The notes: generated from the sequence alone by a model not told the origin. DNA of 64,000 bases from Tubiluchus corallicola (GCA_030141605.1 JAQGDQ010000200.1:248001-312000); one strand, 5' to 3'. Counted from the stretch's first letter, positions 51,201-63,699 are shown. Numbers and translations are program-made.

Positions 51201-54200
51201 TACACCTGTTAACCAGAAAACAAAAATATTATTAGAGCTTGACTGTTATAAATCAATAAGCAATTTTTACCCTATCGGTCCAGCAGATAAGACTAGCCGC
51301 TCTATATCCAGTCCAGTCATCAAAACATACACTCCTTTATTTGTTGGTCCGAGCAACTGAGATGCTAGAATTTGAATACATTTGTATTCGTATTCAACTT
51401 TTTAGAGATGTTAGTAATTTTATCTTTGCATATAATACAAAATGGTTAGTTCCAAGATGTTATACAAGAAATGCAACTTCACCTGCAAAAATTATGCCAA
51501 AAAATTCAATAAAAAGATTAAAGTTTCCCAAATCACATTTCCACACAGCATTGCGGTTAGATAAAATTCCATTAATCAGGTGCTGGTAGTACTGAAACTT
51601 TAAAATCCAATGTCTAATGCTACTGACATAACAAAAAATTGTTACTGTCTCTATCTACATGCGTAACCAACATATTTTTTACTATTTTTTTAGTCTACAG
51701 AAAAAATGTTGGAGGAGTGGAAAAACCATTACGAAATGACTCAATCCAATTTGAAAATCTCACCTACCTTGTGTGCTCTCTTTCTACACCAGTTGCCGAC
51801 ACTAATCCTATGTACCGTTTTTTGCTTATCTATCTTATTCTTTCAGAATTTCGTGGATTTAAACTGCCACAAAACACGTTTTCTTTGCTTTTCCCTAATT
51901 TGTATGCTTAAAGTTATGGAATACAAAACTACTTACGTCACGATGGTAGCTGCAAAGCACGCATAGTTACACTGCCTATTGTACGTCCATACTTTCAAAT
52001 ATAATTTAAAAACTCCTTGACTCCAGGAAATAACCAATCAAGCATAAAACAAAAAATGAAAGGAAAAAATATAAAAGCCACAAATCAGTACCTGTTTTGC
52101 ACTTTTAAATGTATCTGCATCAAGGAGTCACACCACTGGCTAAATTAGAAACCTCATCTAACATTCAGGATACAAATATTTTATACTAATACTCTTTCAC
52201 AATATGTTACGCGTAAACTTGTTACTATCCATTTTATTCAGAACAGTTAGCTGAAAATGAGACCCATTATATCATTACAAACATTAGACAGTTCTATACA
52301 TACACCTACACACATTTAAAGTCTTCAAAGCGTTTAAACTCAACACTATGAATGTCAAACCTACCCGACACACCCAGACGCTCCCAAGCCACGCTCCAAA
52401 TCTAGTCCTGACATAAGTATGTACACGCCCTTTCCCACTCCTCCAACTAGATTGGCAGCTATTTGCAATCCATGCAACAATAACAATTATTAGTATGGTT
52501 ATAAAGTTCAATGAGGAAAACAGATATTAAATAGTAAATAATATGTGTGCACATGCAAAGCCAGTCATATATTGAGTCATAAAAAATCATAAAAATTCAA
52601 AGCATCAAAATTTTTTTCAGTTAATTTATGTGGGAAGTAATTGGTTATTAAAACAATCAGTATTTAATACTTTTTGCAACAACAGGTGACAGAGTGTCAT
52701 GCAACAGCTATCTGCAGCAAGTTTTATGAATGCAAAGTTTTAAATGCTTTTTAGAAAGGTTAGGAAATCTAACCACAGTGATGCAAAAAATATGATTTAA
52801 GCTAGCTGCCGGAATGATCCAGTGACTATTTTGAACATAGATGTACATCACTTTTTTTGCAATTTCACTTTAGCTAAATGGTGAAACTATCAATTGTTCT
52901 GAAAACTGAAAGCACTTATTTAATCACATAATTTAAAACAACTGGCAATTTTTTTGTCTTACCTGGAACTTTACAATCTTCAAAAATTAATTCTCCAGTT
53001 GGAGACCCTCGCATTCCAAGTTTATCAAGCTTCTTTCCGATGCTAAAACCTTCAAAATCCTGCAGTGTATTAAACACAGTGCTTTTATTAAATGTGCTCA
53101 TTTAATTGCTCATGCGAAAAACACTCGAATTAAGTGTGCCAAAGTTACTCTCCCACCCAAAGCCACAGCTAAATATCAATACTAGGGATGGGACAAAAGT
53201 TTGCTACACAGGCAATTCGGGTTCCCAATTCAAAGCGTAGCTTCGATTCGGATCCGACCCAGTTTTACTTTACCTATTTCGGGCCTGATTTTGGTTCAGT
53301 AAAAAAAGGGCAAAACAGTCTTCCTAATTCGTGTTTACTTAGTTTAGGAGCAAATCCGTTGCCAACTAGTAAAATTTACGTAATTTCCCTTTTTACTGAT
53401 TAAGTCTCTAATAAAGGTTATATTTACGATGCGTTCCTCACCATGTTGACACCTTTAATGTAACTGCAAAGTTCTGTAAAAGTTGTGATCTATGGCAAAA
53501 ACTAAATCTGGACTAAGAAACTTGACTGTGTTTAGAAAGACCATCAAAACATCCAATACAACAAATCCTAATGTTGCAGTAATCCTAAGATGAAAAGCCT
53601 AACTGGCATTAATTAACAAGAAATGGCTATTGAAAATTGAAAGCAAATATAAGATTCAGAATCGGTTCGCTTTTAGAAACTGGAAAGATGTGAGATTCAG
53701 ATTAGCTTCAGCTTTGGAAAATCAAGTTTCGTCCCACCCCTAAACAATACCAGAACACTTTTCATTAAATAACAATGTTTTTCTCAACTCCTGTTGGATA
53801 AAGCCAAATACAAGATATTTTCTTAACAAATCAAAAAACATTCTGCTTTTGCTTTACAAATCACAGATCGCTTAATGTCTTCTAAATGTGAAAGTAGACT
53901 TACGCTATTTTGGAAAATGGCACAATTTATAAAATTGTATTTTCTTAAAAGCAAACGGGTGCCTTCAGGAAAAAGGCCATTCCCTAAATTTGCTACTTTA
54001 GATGTAGATTAAGTTAAAGTTAAATATAAGCATCAGGGCCTCCAATCCCAAAAATTCAGGACCCTTCCTGTGCCTTTTTCTTGGTGAAAGTGGGGATTGG
54101 AAATCTCAATCCCGGATAGTTCTGGATTTTTGGAATTGGCAATTGGTTAGTTGGGACTGGTGATTTTATTATTCAGAAGCTATATTCGGTTTATTCATTA

Positions 54201-57200
54201 TTTCCTCTCAAAACAAGTAATTACTGCTTCCAAATAAAACAAAAAAGTTACTAATGAAACTCAGGATATTTTACTTGATGTATAATTATGAACAGCTAAT
54301 TAGCAACGTGCATTAAAACAGCATGAGAACAGTAATCTTCACTGGAATCAAATCCTAAAAATCTGAAGATTAGAAAATGAAATTCCAAAATAAGTGGATT
54401 ACAAAATATCTCAGGACTGGAAAAACCTAATAGCAATAAAGAAACTGACATGAAGCTATTTTAAAACCAAAACTAGATATTAATATTTATATGGTCAAGT
54501 ATACCTTTTCTACAATAAATGTGCTAATTCCATGTGCAGGAGTATCAGCATGCGGATCCGTTCTAGCATAAACTATTAACACATCGGCAATAGGACCATT
54601 AGTAATCCAGAACTTGCTCCCATTAAGCACATAATAGTCACCTATAGTGAGCAAGGGTATTTTTATTAATTCAATTTGGTATAAGTGGTAAAAGAGTTAG
54701 TACATTTTAAAAATGTGGAAGGGGAATAGGATTATAGTCATTCTCTGTGCTTTGCTATCAAGTTAAGCCACATCAGGCTCAATTAGTAAATGACAGGGTG
54801 ATAATCAGAAAACTAGTTTTTGGCAGTTTTATTTGATAAAAATTAATTTTTTATAATCACCAGTCCATTTACAAAGGCAGGCTCTGTTTTATTTAACTGC
54901 TCTGAGCACATGTCATGACAACCGGCTTCTATTACTTCACTGATAATTTTGGCAGATGGCGATTTTAACATATTTTAACAGGTGACAAAGGACAGAAAAC
55001 AGTGTAAAATGTTATACTATTCAAAACATCTACAAAACTACGGCAACTAAAAGACAGCATTATAAGCTCATGCCTCATTTAATCAATTGGTATCTTGATT
55101 GTTTACTTAGATACAGATACCAACCATTAACTTCTAATTTCTGCATCACCTTTTTTCTCAGCCTTTAGCTTCATGCTGACTACATCTGAACCAGAAGTGT
55201 GTTCACTCATGGCTAGTGCTCCAATGTGCTCACCATTTATTAACTAAAATTTAGAAAACGGGAAGTTTTAATAAACGGAATATAAAGAACTTTCAGTAAT
55301 TCTAATGCAGGTAAATGTTTGACATATTAACTAACCGCAGTACAAAAGGATTGGGATAGTAATAAGGTTTACAATTTCTTGTGTGAGAGAGAAAAACCCG
55401 AGTCTCGTTTCATCTAAGTGTATCAGGCAGTTTTGTATTGACTGTTTTATTGTGCATAGAATAAAGGCATTTTTTAAAATTACAATGTAGCATAACCCCT
55501 GTACCTAAGCTAACTTTCATACTATTTGGTACCTTTGGCAAATACTTTTCTTTTTGCGCATCACTCCCATGCCGTCTCAGTTGATTAACACACAAATTAG
55601 AATGAGCTCCATAACTCAGAGCAATGCCACCATGTCCACGTGACATCTCTTCCATGACTAAACAATGATCCACGTAGGAACCTTCTGACCCACCATATTC
55701 ACCTAGGTATATTAACCAGCTAGCAGTATAATATAATCCACTGTTTAATGTTTATGTAGCTGGTTCATGAGATTACACAGAAGAATAAAATATATACCAC
55801 CAGCCAAATTGTAAAGGTAGTTGGAATACCGCTTTAATAAAATACAATATTTACACAGAAATTGTCTTCATAAGGTGCTAAATTAAAAAAGCTAGGATTT
55901 AGCTTGTTTTTAAAATTGCTGCTGTTTTTTGTAATTTAAACTTAGTATTTCGTAAAATTTTTACACTATCCTGCACTATGTCTTAGAAGTCTGCTTGTAA
56001 ATTTAATTTAACTTTATTTTATATCGAAACAAAGTGCTATTCTCCAGCTAACTGTATAGTTTGGCTGGTTGTGCATACATCATTCTAAGTTGAGCATATT
56101 ATTCGATAACTACCCACTGATGCTAAAAACATTTTAAAGTAATAAGGCCATAGTATAATATTAGTGATTAAATTAAAATTAATGGGTCACTTAAAAAAGT
56201 TTAGTTCCAACCAGATAAACCATCATCAAGCCAACTAGGCAACATTACAAATTTTAATGAATCTTCCAAATTTAAAACCATATGTAAGTATTTCAGTAGC
56301 TCAGAAGCTTAGAAACAAGAATTATGAGTGCTTACTTTCTGCAGTAATGCCTAGCAGTCCCAGGTTTCCCAGTTTTTTCCAGAATTCCTTTATCTCAGGA
56401 AAACTGTCATTTTTATCTATTTCATCTGCTTTTGGTGCCAATTCATTTTGGACAAAGTTAAAAACAGTTTGGCGCAACTGAAAATAAAAAATAAAGCTGC
56501 TATAAAATATAAAATGTGAAATATGCCTGTACAGATTTTCACTGTTAATGCACTAATACTACAATAACACTTTTTACAATATGCTGAAAGCTTTGTTGTG
56601 TAACACATTGCTGTTAGATGAAAATTATATGCAATGAGATTGGCTAGTAAGCAACAAATGTGTGCTTGCAAACCAAAACCATCGTTAAGTTGGCATAGTT
56701 AAAACTACGGTCTGATGCTTCAAAGTAGAATGCACCAAAATTTTGGTCTAATGTTATTTTTTGTTTTTTTATAAAAACAAGTGCTAAATATATTGGACTT
56801 TTACATTCTAGCATCAAATTATCAAGAAAATGTCCAACAAATACCAAGAATTTAATTTTATAAACCCGTGCCCATTTCTCTGCCTAGAAACATGTACAGC
56901 AATTGCAAAGCCCAAATCTTTGTCAGGAAGAGCCGTCTACTGGATTTAAACATAACTTCAATGTGCTCTTGCAAAGTCCATAGTACCACACTTTTGTAGA
57001 GACGCGTCTAAATACAATGGCTGTCTGTAAAAGTGATTTTCTCAAGATTATGTTTCTCACTGCATAGCCTGCACCTCAACTTCAACGTGGATTATCTCAG
57101 CTTAGTATCAAAATGTTCCTCATGAAATAGAGATTGAGAGTACGTGAATAACTAGAAAACATTAATTGCTGACTTATGGATGATTTTGCTATACAAGCAC

Positions 57201-57659
57201 ACAAATAATAAATGAGATTCAACGTGTACTGACGTTTTTAATTATTATTATTACATAAACAAAGACAACGGATGGTGGCAGTACGCTTAACAACTCAATT
57301 CGTGACCTGTCTCTAGTGTCCTACTTGGGCAGCCCATATACGACGCGTCCTACTTGGGCTAGCCCGTGCACGACGCGTCCTACTTCGGCTAGCCCATGTA
57401 CGCCAATTGTCCTACTTCGGCTAGTGGGTTACTCGGCGCCCTACACAGCGCTCTCCACCAAACTGGTAGCCTAGGCTTATCAAACCACAAAATAAAAAAA
57501 CAGGCAAAATACTTGGTGTTGTTCTTCTGTGAGTCCAAACAAAGTATCGTCGACAGGAAATGTAGAAGCTGGTCGTGCAGCTGCATTTACAGGTCTTGAT
57601 CTCAGCAAGAGAGCTGAAATTTTTCTAGAACTAAAAGATCTAAACAGTTTAGCAGCCAT
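48266..57659 (-). CDS. IVD: isovaleryl-CoA dehydrogenase, mitochondrial (10 coding exons)
   Basis: Flavin enzyme that oxidises isovaleryl-CoA to 3-methylcrotonyl-CoA in leucine breakdown and passes electrons to ETF in the mitochondrial matrix. Exons, from the start: 57659-57513, 56477-56336, 55702-55533, 55243-55150, 54641-54505, 53059-52963, 51364-51271, 50945-50864, 49302-49125, 48399-48266. All have GT-AG borders and compatible phases and total 424 aa, the usual length. Residues 1-25 form an Arg/Ser-rich mitochondrial presequence. The first acyl-CoA dehydrogenase signature is [13 protein letters not shown] (about 164-176). FWITNG and GMRGS follow, then the catalytic Glu in [12 protein letters not shown] (about residue 284), [12 protein letters not shown], and the second signature [20 protein letters not shown]. 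The usual SEPxAGSDV reads SEHTSGSDV, which still fits the signature. The C-terminus ends in INQHYS, next to a small duplication (TAGTGTTGATTTA twice). The RAD1 gene is head to head. Confidence 0.97.
49458..50692. mobile_element. Tigger/pogo-like DNA transposon relic in an IVD intron
   Basis: The left end CAGTAGTCGCCGCTTAATAG (49458) and the complement of the right end CTATTAAGTGGCGCCTACTG (50692) are terminal inverted repeats flanked by TA on both sides. Total 1,235 bases. On plus near 49890-49950 a short frame ends [13 protein letters not shown]-stop, which resembles the C-terminal end of pogo/Tigger transposases, so this is a decayed element. A second terminal-inverted-repeat element lies inside it. 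Confidence 0.75.
50014..50468. mobile_element. nested terminal-inverted-repeat MITE
   Basis: Starts CCGTATTTTCCCGTGTATAA and ends with its inverted copy; 455 bases. The right end carries an extra tandem copy of GGGTCTCTTATACAC. It sits within the Tigger-like relic and so inserted later. No coding capacity. The superfamily is not clear to me. Confidence 0.8.
53183..53742. mobile_element. hAT-like MITE with 8-bp target duplication
   Basis: Termini TAGGGATGGGACAAAAGTTT and the complement of AAGTTTCGTCCCACCCCTA. Flanks ATCAATAC and AACAATAC form an 8-bp duplication with one difference. 560 bases, in the IVD intron between exons 5 and 6, close to exon 6. The centre has GATTCGGATC and AATCGGTTCG-like words. 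Confidence 0.8.
54040..54140. repeat. imperfect inverted repeat
   Basis: CCAATCCCAAAAATTCAGGAC and GTTCTGGATTTTTGGAATTGG are imperfect complements about 100 bases apart in an IVD intron; possibly a worn MITE. Confidence 0.4.
57317..57430. repeat. GC-rich minisatellite next to IVD exon 1
   Basis: About four copies of a unit of roughly 35 bases, TCCTACTTGGGCTAGCCCAT followed by GTACGACGCG, in intron 1, about 80 bases after the exon 1 donor. GC content is far above its surroundings. Confidence 0.85.
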
Positions 57660-58747
57660 GATCTTGCTATCTTTGCTCCAAACTTGATTGTGCGAAAAAT
57701 CCTAAAGATTCCTCATATTGTGTACACTGCTTGGCGCGTGTTCATGGTCAAAATTTCAATAATTTTCCATGCATAATGTGAAAAAGATAAGAAATCATGA
57801 AAAATGCAATGCAAATTTGTTTGAAATTATTTACTTTTGTGCTGCAAATGATATAGCCGAATTCAAATTATTTTAAAATATCTGTTATTATTTGTCCAGT
57901 TATTTTAAAAGAGAATTTCGTGCAGAACAGCTTCTGACTCTAGTTCTATCACAGTGCTCAGGTATTACTGTTTTACCTTTACATAGGTTGTTGGCTTATG
58001 TCCGCTTACAGATGTTATATTCTCTGGTTTACTGCATTAAATTTTACTAGTTTATTCATCCACGCAATTTTTTCAACGAATTCGTAACCATTGACATTGT
58101 ATGCGATGCTAATGTTTGTATGTATGTAAAGCCACCATAAGAAACACCGGAACAACACGAACTTAGCCGAAATAAACTTATTCAAAACAGTACAGAAGTT
58201 TTATAGTAGCAGACTCATCAGCTTAAGGCGATAACGTTATAGCTGATTCCAACAGAGAAGCCCTTAGGCTAACAGTAAAATAATAATGCTTTCGTCACAT
58301 AGGATGTGACAGAGGGTGCACAATTGAAGCCATAGTCCTCTTATATATACTTGCCATTTCCATAATATATTCTAATTCAATTCATTTCAATTTTATTTGT
58401 ACAAATACTGAGTCAATATGTTGCTGTACACATTAAATAAGTCTTATAATTATCATCGGAATAGAAAAATTACAAATGTTGAAATTTGACCGTGTATTTG
58501 GACATTGTAGGTTCCTGAAATCAAAATGTACATGGGCAAAAAATGTAAACTACAAGTTAGATAAACTTTGAATTTGAAGAATGGCTTTTCTCTTTCTGAC
58601 ACATGCAGTACTAAACAAGGGAGGAAAGCCACGTGGATGTATTATCGCTAAATACTCTAGACAATGTAACTTTGACTGTCTGATTTTTTTCTCGACAGTA
58701 TTTGATTCAGAGAACCAGGATGTTTTTATAATAGGGAATCAATCTGT
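57660..58747. other. head-to-head spacer between IVD and RAD1
   Basis: No third gene is supported. It must hold the IVD promoter; no TATA box is evident upstream of 57659. Confidence 0.5.
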
Positions 58748-59052
58748 ACTGCTTTGTACTCATTTATGCAAAATATCATGCAAGGTCAAGTGTGATCAAA
58801 CGTTTAATCAAGCGTGTCAGTTACATCATAGTACGTATGGCCAACTCATTAGGCAATACTCATAAATTGAATCAGCACTGATATACATAATAATCCTACT
58901 GTTCAAAGTGTGACTCATTCATCAGAAATACCATGCAAGTTCAGTGTTTATTCAAATGTGTCTGTTATGCCATAGTACTTATGGCCAACTCACTAAAGGA
59001 GAATCCATCAATTGAACAGTGGTGACATGCATAATATTCTTACCATTCAAGA
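58748..59052. repeat. two tandem diverged copies of about 150 bp upstream of RAD1
   Basis: CATGCAAG.TCA.GTGT..TCAAA, then CATAGTAC.TATGGCCAACTC and CAATTGAA/AAATTGAA-type words occur in the same order in 58748-58902 and 58908-59052. The copies are about 75-80% alike by eye and end some 150 bases before the RAD1 start codon. Confidence 0.8.
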
Positions 59053-59207
59053 AGGATTTTTCTTAGTAATCCTAATTTGCGATACATTTACTGAAAACAT
59101 GCTAGAAATGAGCAGTTTACATTACTGTCACAATTTACGTATTAATATTTTATATAAAACGTGTTGATGTAGACTTACATGATTTGAAATGCTTTACAGC
59201 TCTGAAG

Positions 59208-60044
59208 ATGGATATAGATACTCAAGGGTCTGGAGACCACGATGGGAATATTTTGCTGGTCAAATTAGACAATGCCAGAACAATGGCTAACATTCTCAAA
59301 GGCATACATTTTAAAGAGACAGCAACTATTTTTGCAAGCGACAATGGCCTGAAAGTTACTGTCGAAGATGCAAAGTGTGTGCAGGCAAATGCGTTTTTGC
59401 AAGCTGCTTTGTTTAATGATTATGTGATCAGGCAGGAAACAGTCAGCTTCAAATTTAACTTGACAATCTTGTTAGAGTGCTTGAATATTTTTGGTTCAAG
59501 TGTGATACCTGGTGTTACCACTGCGTTAAAGATGACTTATTCTGGTTACGGGGCACCGCTTGTTTTGTTACTTGAAGAGGGTGGAGTCATTACTGATTGC
59601 AGAATTAAGACACTAGAGCCTGATGATGTTTTAGATTTTGACTTCTGTAGTGACAATGTTGTTAACAAAATAATAATGAAATCTGAGTGCATTAAAGAAG
59701 CATTTTCTGAACTAGACATGACCAGTGATGTTCTAGAGATTTTGATGTCACCAGATGCTCCATTCCTCCGTTTTTCCACGTTTGGCAATGGAGGAAGTGC
59801 ACATGCTGATTATCCACGAGATTCTGACATGGTTGAGGTTTTTCAGTGTGCTCAAACAACGACAAATAGATACAAAATTTCTTTGCTAAAGCCATCAGTA
59901 AAAGCATTAACTTTGTCTACAAAGATCTCACTGAGGACTGATTTACGTGGCTTCCTTTCATTACAGTATATGATAAAAACAGAAGACGGGCAGATATGTT
60001 TTTTAGAGTATTTTTGTGCTCCTGATGAAGAAGTCGAAGGTTAA
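59208..60044 (+). CDS. RAD1: RAD1, subunit of the 9-1-1 DNA-damage checkpoint clamp
   Basis: A 278-aa protein, close to the usual length of about 280. RAD1 forms the PCNA-like RAD9-RAD1-HUS1 ring, which is loaded at damaged DNA in the nucleus and helps activate ATR signalling. Recognised by the N-terminal LVKLDNARTMANILKGIHF and ATIFASDNGLKVTVEDAKCV, then QANAFLQAALFNDYV, LLECLNIFG and YGAPLVLLLEEGGVITDC, and a second half with MSPDAPFLRFSTFGNGGSAH and RTDLRGFLSLQYMI. I start at 59208 because acceptor GCTTTACAG ends at 59199; the in-frame ATG at 59184 lies inside that acceptor tract. The whole coding region is one exon, whereas vertebrate RAD1 coding is split by several introns. A 5' UTR intron is likely. 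The IVD gene is head to head, 1.5 kb away. Confidence 0.95.
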   Translation: MDIDTQGSGDHDGNILLVKLDNARTMANILKGIHFKETATIFASDNGLKVTVEDAKCVQANAFLQAALFNDYVIRQETVSFKFNLTILLECLNIFGSSVIPGVTTALKMTYSGYGAPLVLLLEEGGVITDCRIKTLEPDDVLDFDFCSDNVVNKIIMKSECIKEAFSELDMTSDVLEILMSPDAPFLRFSTFGNGGSAHADYPRDSDMVEVFQCAQTTTNRYKISLLKPSVKALTLSTKISLRTDLRGFLSLQYMIKTEDGQICFLEYFCAPDEEVEG

Positions 60045-60928
60045 AATCAGGTGTGGAATAGGCCTAAGCCCAAATTTCTAGGTTGACCTCTAGGCCTAAA
60101 TTCACATTTTGCAATATATTTTCTTGTTTGTTGTTCATATATTGTATGTTGTTTCTTACTTTGCTAAGACTGCTTTTGTTCTGTACCATAATTTAACTGT
60201 TGAGAATGTATATATAAATACACGTAGGGCAATATACACCTATGGATAGGCTTTGTATAAACATGTAAGTCATGCTAAACTAAAGCATGGTTTCTTAGGC
60301 CCGTTTATCTTTCCTGTATAAAACACTTGCAGCATTTGATATAATCTGTCGTTCTTTTTCTACAACAAACTTAGTTGCTATTGGTATGTAAGGCAACAAA
60401 CCATACGTACTAACCTCTTTAAATTCTGAGCTGAAATTGTTGAAATTTGAAATTAAATCAAAGTCAAATATCATTTGTTATATGCATTATGGAACTGAAT
60501 GCATTTTGTCAGCTCCACATATTTATAATTGGCAAAAATGAGAAAAACAGCAAGTTGCTGTAAGACTGTTGTACAAATATTGTACCATACTTTTTGTTTC
60601 GATCAAACTTCGAGCATCAGGTTATTCACGTAATCCTCTTCTGGAACGAGGAAATTTGTAATGACCTATGATACACTGAAAAATTATTTGCTGATGACCA
60701 GTGATAAAGTTGTCAGAAGAAGCTTTTGCAATAGGTAAGTTGACTATTCTTTGTAAATCTTTGATTTGCATGCTTTTCAGCATTTTGGGACATGTAATTT
60801 TATTTTGAACATAGTTTATTGAGTGACAATCAGCGATCTTACAATATAGTATCACATTGCAATGATTTTTTGTTCCAGTTATAAATGTAAATGTCATAGA
60901 ATAAGAAATAGAATAAAAAACACCTACC
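60045..60928. other. RAD1 3' region
   Basis: No gene. No canonical AATAAA is near the stop; TATAAA-type variants occur near 60210 and 60255. Confidence 0.45.
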
Positions 60929-61207
60929 AGATGGGTCTGGCATTAGCATAAATGGATATGGCATCTGTTTACGTATCCTTGGCACACAAGGAGGACAGGC
61001 GGCCAGCCCATTCCTTGGCTTGGCCCGCCTTCCTCTCTCCAGTACATGATCAGATATTCAAATAAGGCTGAGTAGACCTAACTAAGTACAGGGACCGAGA
61101 GTCCGGTACGAGTGGAACATGGCTGAAAATTAGTCTTAGCTGAGTGAGATTCTAACCCAGAACCTCTAAATCGGTAGCTAAGTGTCGTACCACTAGGCTA
61201 CTGCCTC
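60929..61207 (-). mobile_element. tRNA-derived SINE
   Basis: On the minus strand the element begins GGGGAGGCAGTAGCCTAGTG (box A TAGCCTAGTGG) and has box B GGGTTAGAATCTC about 45 bases later, then a body of about 200 bases. Near its 3' end lies a GC-rich hairpin (60997-61030, GGCGGGCCAAGCC against GGGCTGGCCGCC), followed by a T-rich stretch. Total about 280 bases. The central domain type could not be named. Confidence 0.75.
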
Positions 61208-63660
61208 CCCTTAAATATCATTATTAATGACAAATTTATAGTAACAATACAGAGATGAGAAACATTGATTCTGACCAGCAAACGAACTTCTGTGAAAATT
61301 GCTTGTGAGTGGTTTTTATGTTGGGTATGAATGCACCCAGAAATGCCTAAGACACGTCTGCTTATTCACATTTGATCTTTCAGGATTAGCTTGATAATGA
61401 GGTCCTGTCTCACACAATACTTCTAAATAATTGTATAAAAAGTAGATTCTGGATTACATTTAGTGCACCCAGTCTGGACTGCATTTTCATGAGCTATTTG
61501 CAAAAACTTGATGGCCATACATGTTACGTAGCTGTTCTCGTCAAATATAAGTGTGTTTTTTCTGACAACCAACTGTTTATTATGAATCTAAAGCCTATAA
61601 CAGACTAAGAGTAACTATGGAAACCAGAGATACAGTAAAATAGCACAATGCTAAAATAACAAAAACTATTAGGTTTTTCCATTAAAACACCACAATCATA
61701 GCCAGCTTTCACCTAGAATGATTATATAAAATGTTGTAATTACCATGTGCAGAAAAGGCAAAAATACTGTCGTCAGTACTAGCCTAGGGGGCACTTTAAT
61801 TTCTTGCCGGTTTTAAATGAAATACCAAATGTTCGTACGTTTTCACTTTGAAATATTTGGAGGATATGTTTCGTTACTATAAAATTGCAGATGTTACAGT
61901 GAAGGTGATAAACAATCACAGGCAACAAGAATATATACCTTGAAAGGAAGGAAGGAATCAACTTTACCAGATCTTAAATAATTCTTTTAAAACCTTGTGT
62001 GGAGGTGTTACTGGTTGACCATCTCTATTTACTTCGTGATCTTTATTCTGTCTGCCTATAATTTGTAGAACAAGAAATTGTTTTTTACTGGTGATAAATG
62101 TAGTGGAAATTGGAGCATTTAAAGCTTTTTGTTTAATGATAATAATACATGTACTTTTACTGTTTTGATAAAGCCACCTTTAAAAAAATGCATGAACTCA
62201 TAACGTATTGCACAATTCAATTGCTGAGGTTTAATGAGAAATTAGCCTTTATTTAGTAACATTTAAAAACATGTGAATGTGACAAGACAGTACTCTTGTT
62301 CTTCTGTAATGTTTTACATCTATCAGAGTCAATCATACATGCTATTATTAGCCCATGTATCCATGGAGCGCTGCAACTACTATTGCTGCTGTCTTGTGTC
62401 TATGTCTATGTCTGAAACCAGGATCTGAAAGCGAAAAAGAACGTATATATTGCGAATGGGTAAAGATACCAAATAGGACCCAAAATCTCTTCCTGTTTTT
62501 GAGCGTCTGCTGTCCAGCATCTGTTCCTCCACCAACCAACTAAGACTAGGACTGCAAACCATTATAGGGATAAATAATGACAAAAACTTTGAAAAATAAA
62601 TTTGATAGCGTCCACTTTGCTTGGATGCTAGACACTTTGTTGTTAACTGTTTGTTGTGAACGCTAGACGCTAGATGTTAGAAACCAGCAGCTCGACGCTG
62701 GATGCTGGAAGCCAGATGCCAGACATTGGATGGTTTGGTGTATCTCACGCATTATTCGTTTTCGAAAGGTTTTAATGATATTTCCTTTGACCTACTTACA
62801 GAAACAAGCCACCTCTGAAATTGCTTAAAAATGATATCGGTTTTACTCGCGCATTGGTCTCTTATTAAGTCACTGATTCCACCTTTTATCTCCTTATGGA
62901 AACAAATTACCAACCTGTTTAAATCAATTAAATCAAAAATCTGTTAAATTTCGTTTTACCCTTTCCTTGGCCTCTGATTACCCGGCTTCCCAGTATGGCT
63001 GATGTTAGAGATGTGAGTGTGTGCTTGGGCATACTCATCCCTATGAGGAACTGTTTCTCATAACCGCGATGTACAGAATTGTTGCCTTGTGGAATGCCTT
63101 ATTGATTAAGGATGTTTAAGGTAGTCAGTAACTATTTTGCTCATTTTATCACGCTCTGGCGCAGTAGGTTCTTTGCAAAATCTTCTCATTTGTTCCACTT
63201 GTGGCTTTTACTTATCAACTACTTTGTATGATTTCATTTCCTTTTTGTCATTTTAGTACCTCTTGAGTGGTACCTGTAGATGTTGCGCAAAACGTATGAC
63301 TTTTTACTGTTGGTATTTACTATTTGCTGACTTTATTACTTGTCACATGCCGCCATTGCCTGTATAGGTGTTACACATGGCACGACACCTGTGCAATTTG
63401 CAATGTTGAAATATAAAAAAATTTTTATCCAGCAAAATCTAACACTATTGGGTTAATATCGTTTCTCAGTAACTTTATTGGTTTAAAAAAATTTAATTAT
63501 TGGGAAAATAAAGCATCCGTGGGCCTGTTCTTGTCAATTACAGGTTGTTCCAAAAGAAACTGTTGAGTAAAAATTCTAAAAAGCGTATAAATTATTATAT
63601 CATACGAAATTTAGTCGTAAGTAATGATATGAAAAATATCTATTATATTAATTTCGCTGG
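61208..63660. other. gene-poor stretch
   Basis: No gene is supported. Around 62635-62735 a GCTAGACGCTAGATG/GCTGGATGCTGGAAG-type word is repeated several times with drift. Confidence 0.5.
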
Positions 63661-63699
63661 TATATATTTATATTTATTTATATATATATACATATAAGA

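Noticed and set aside
51639-51966. Frames between IVD exons 6 and 7
   Set aside because: Inside an intron, with no recognisable domain on either frame.
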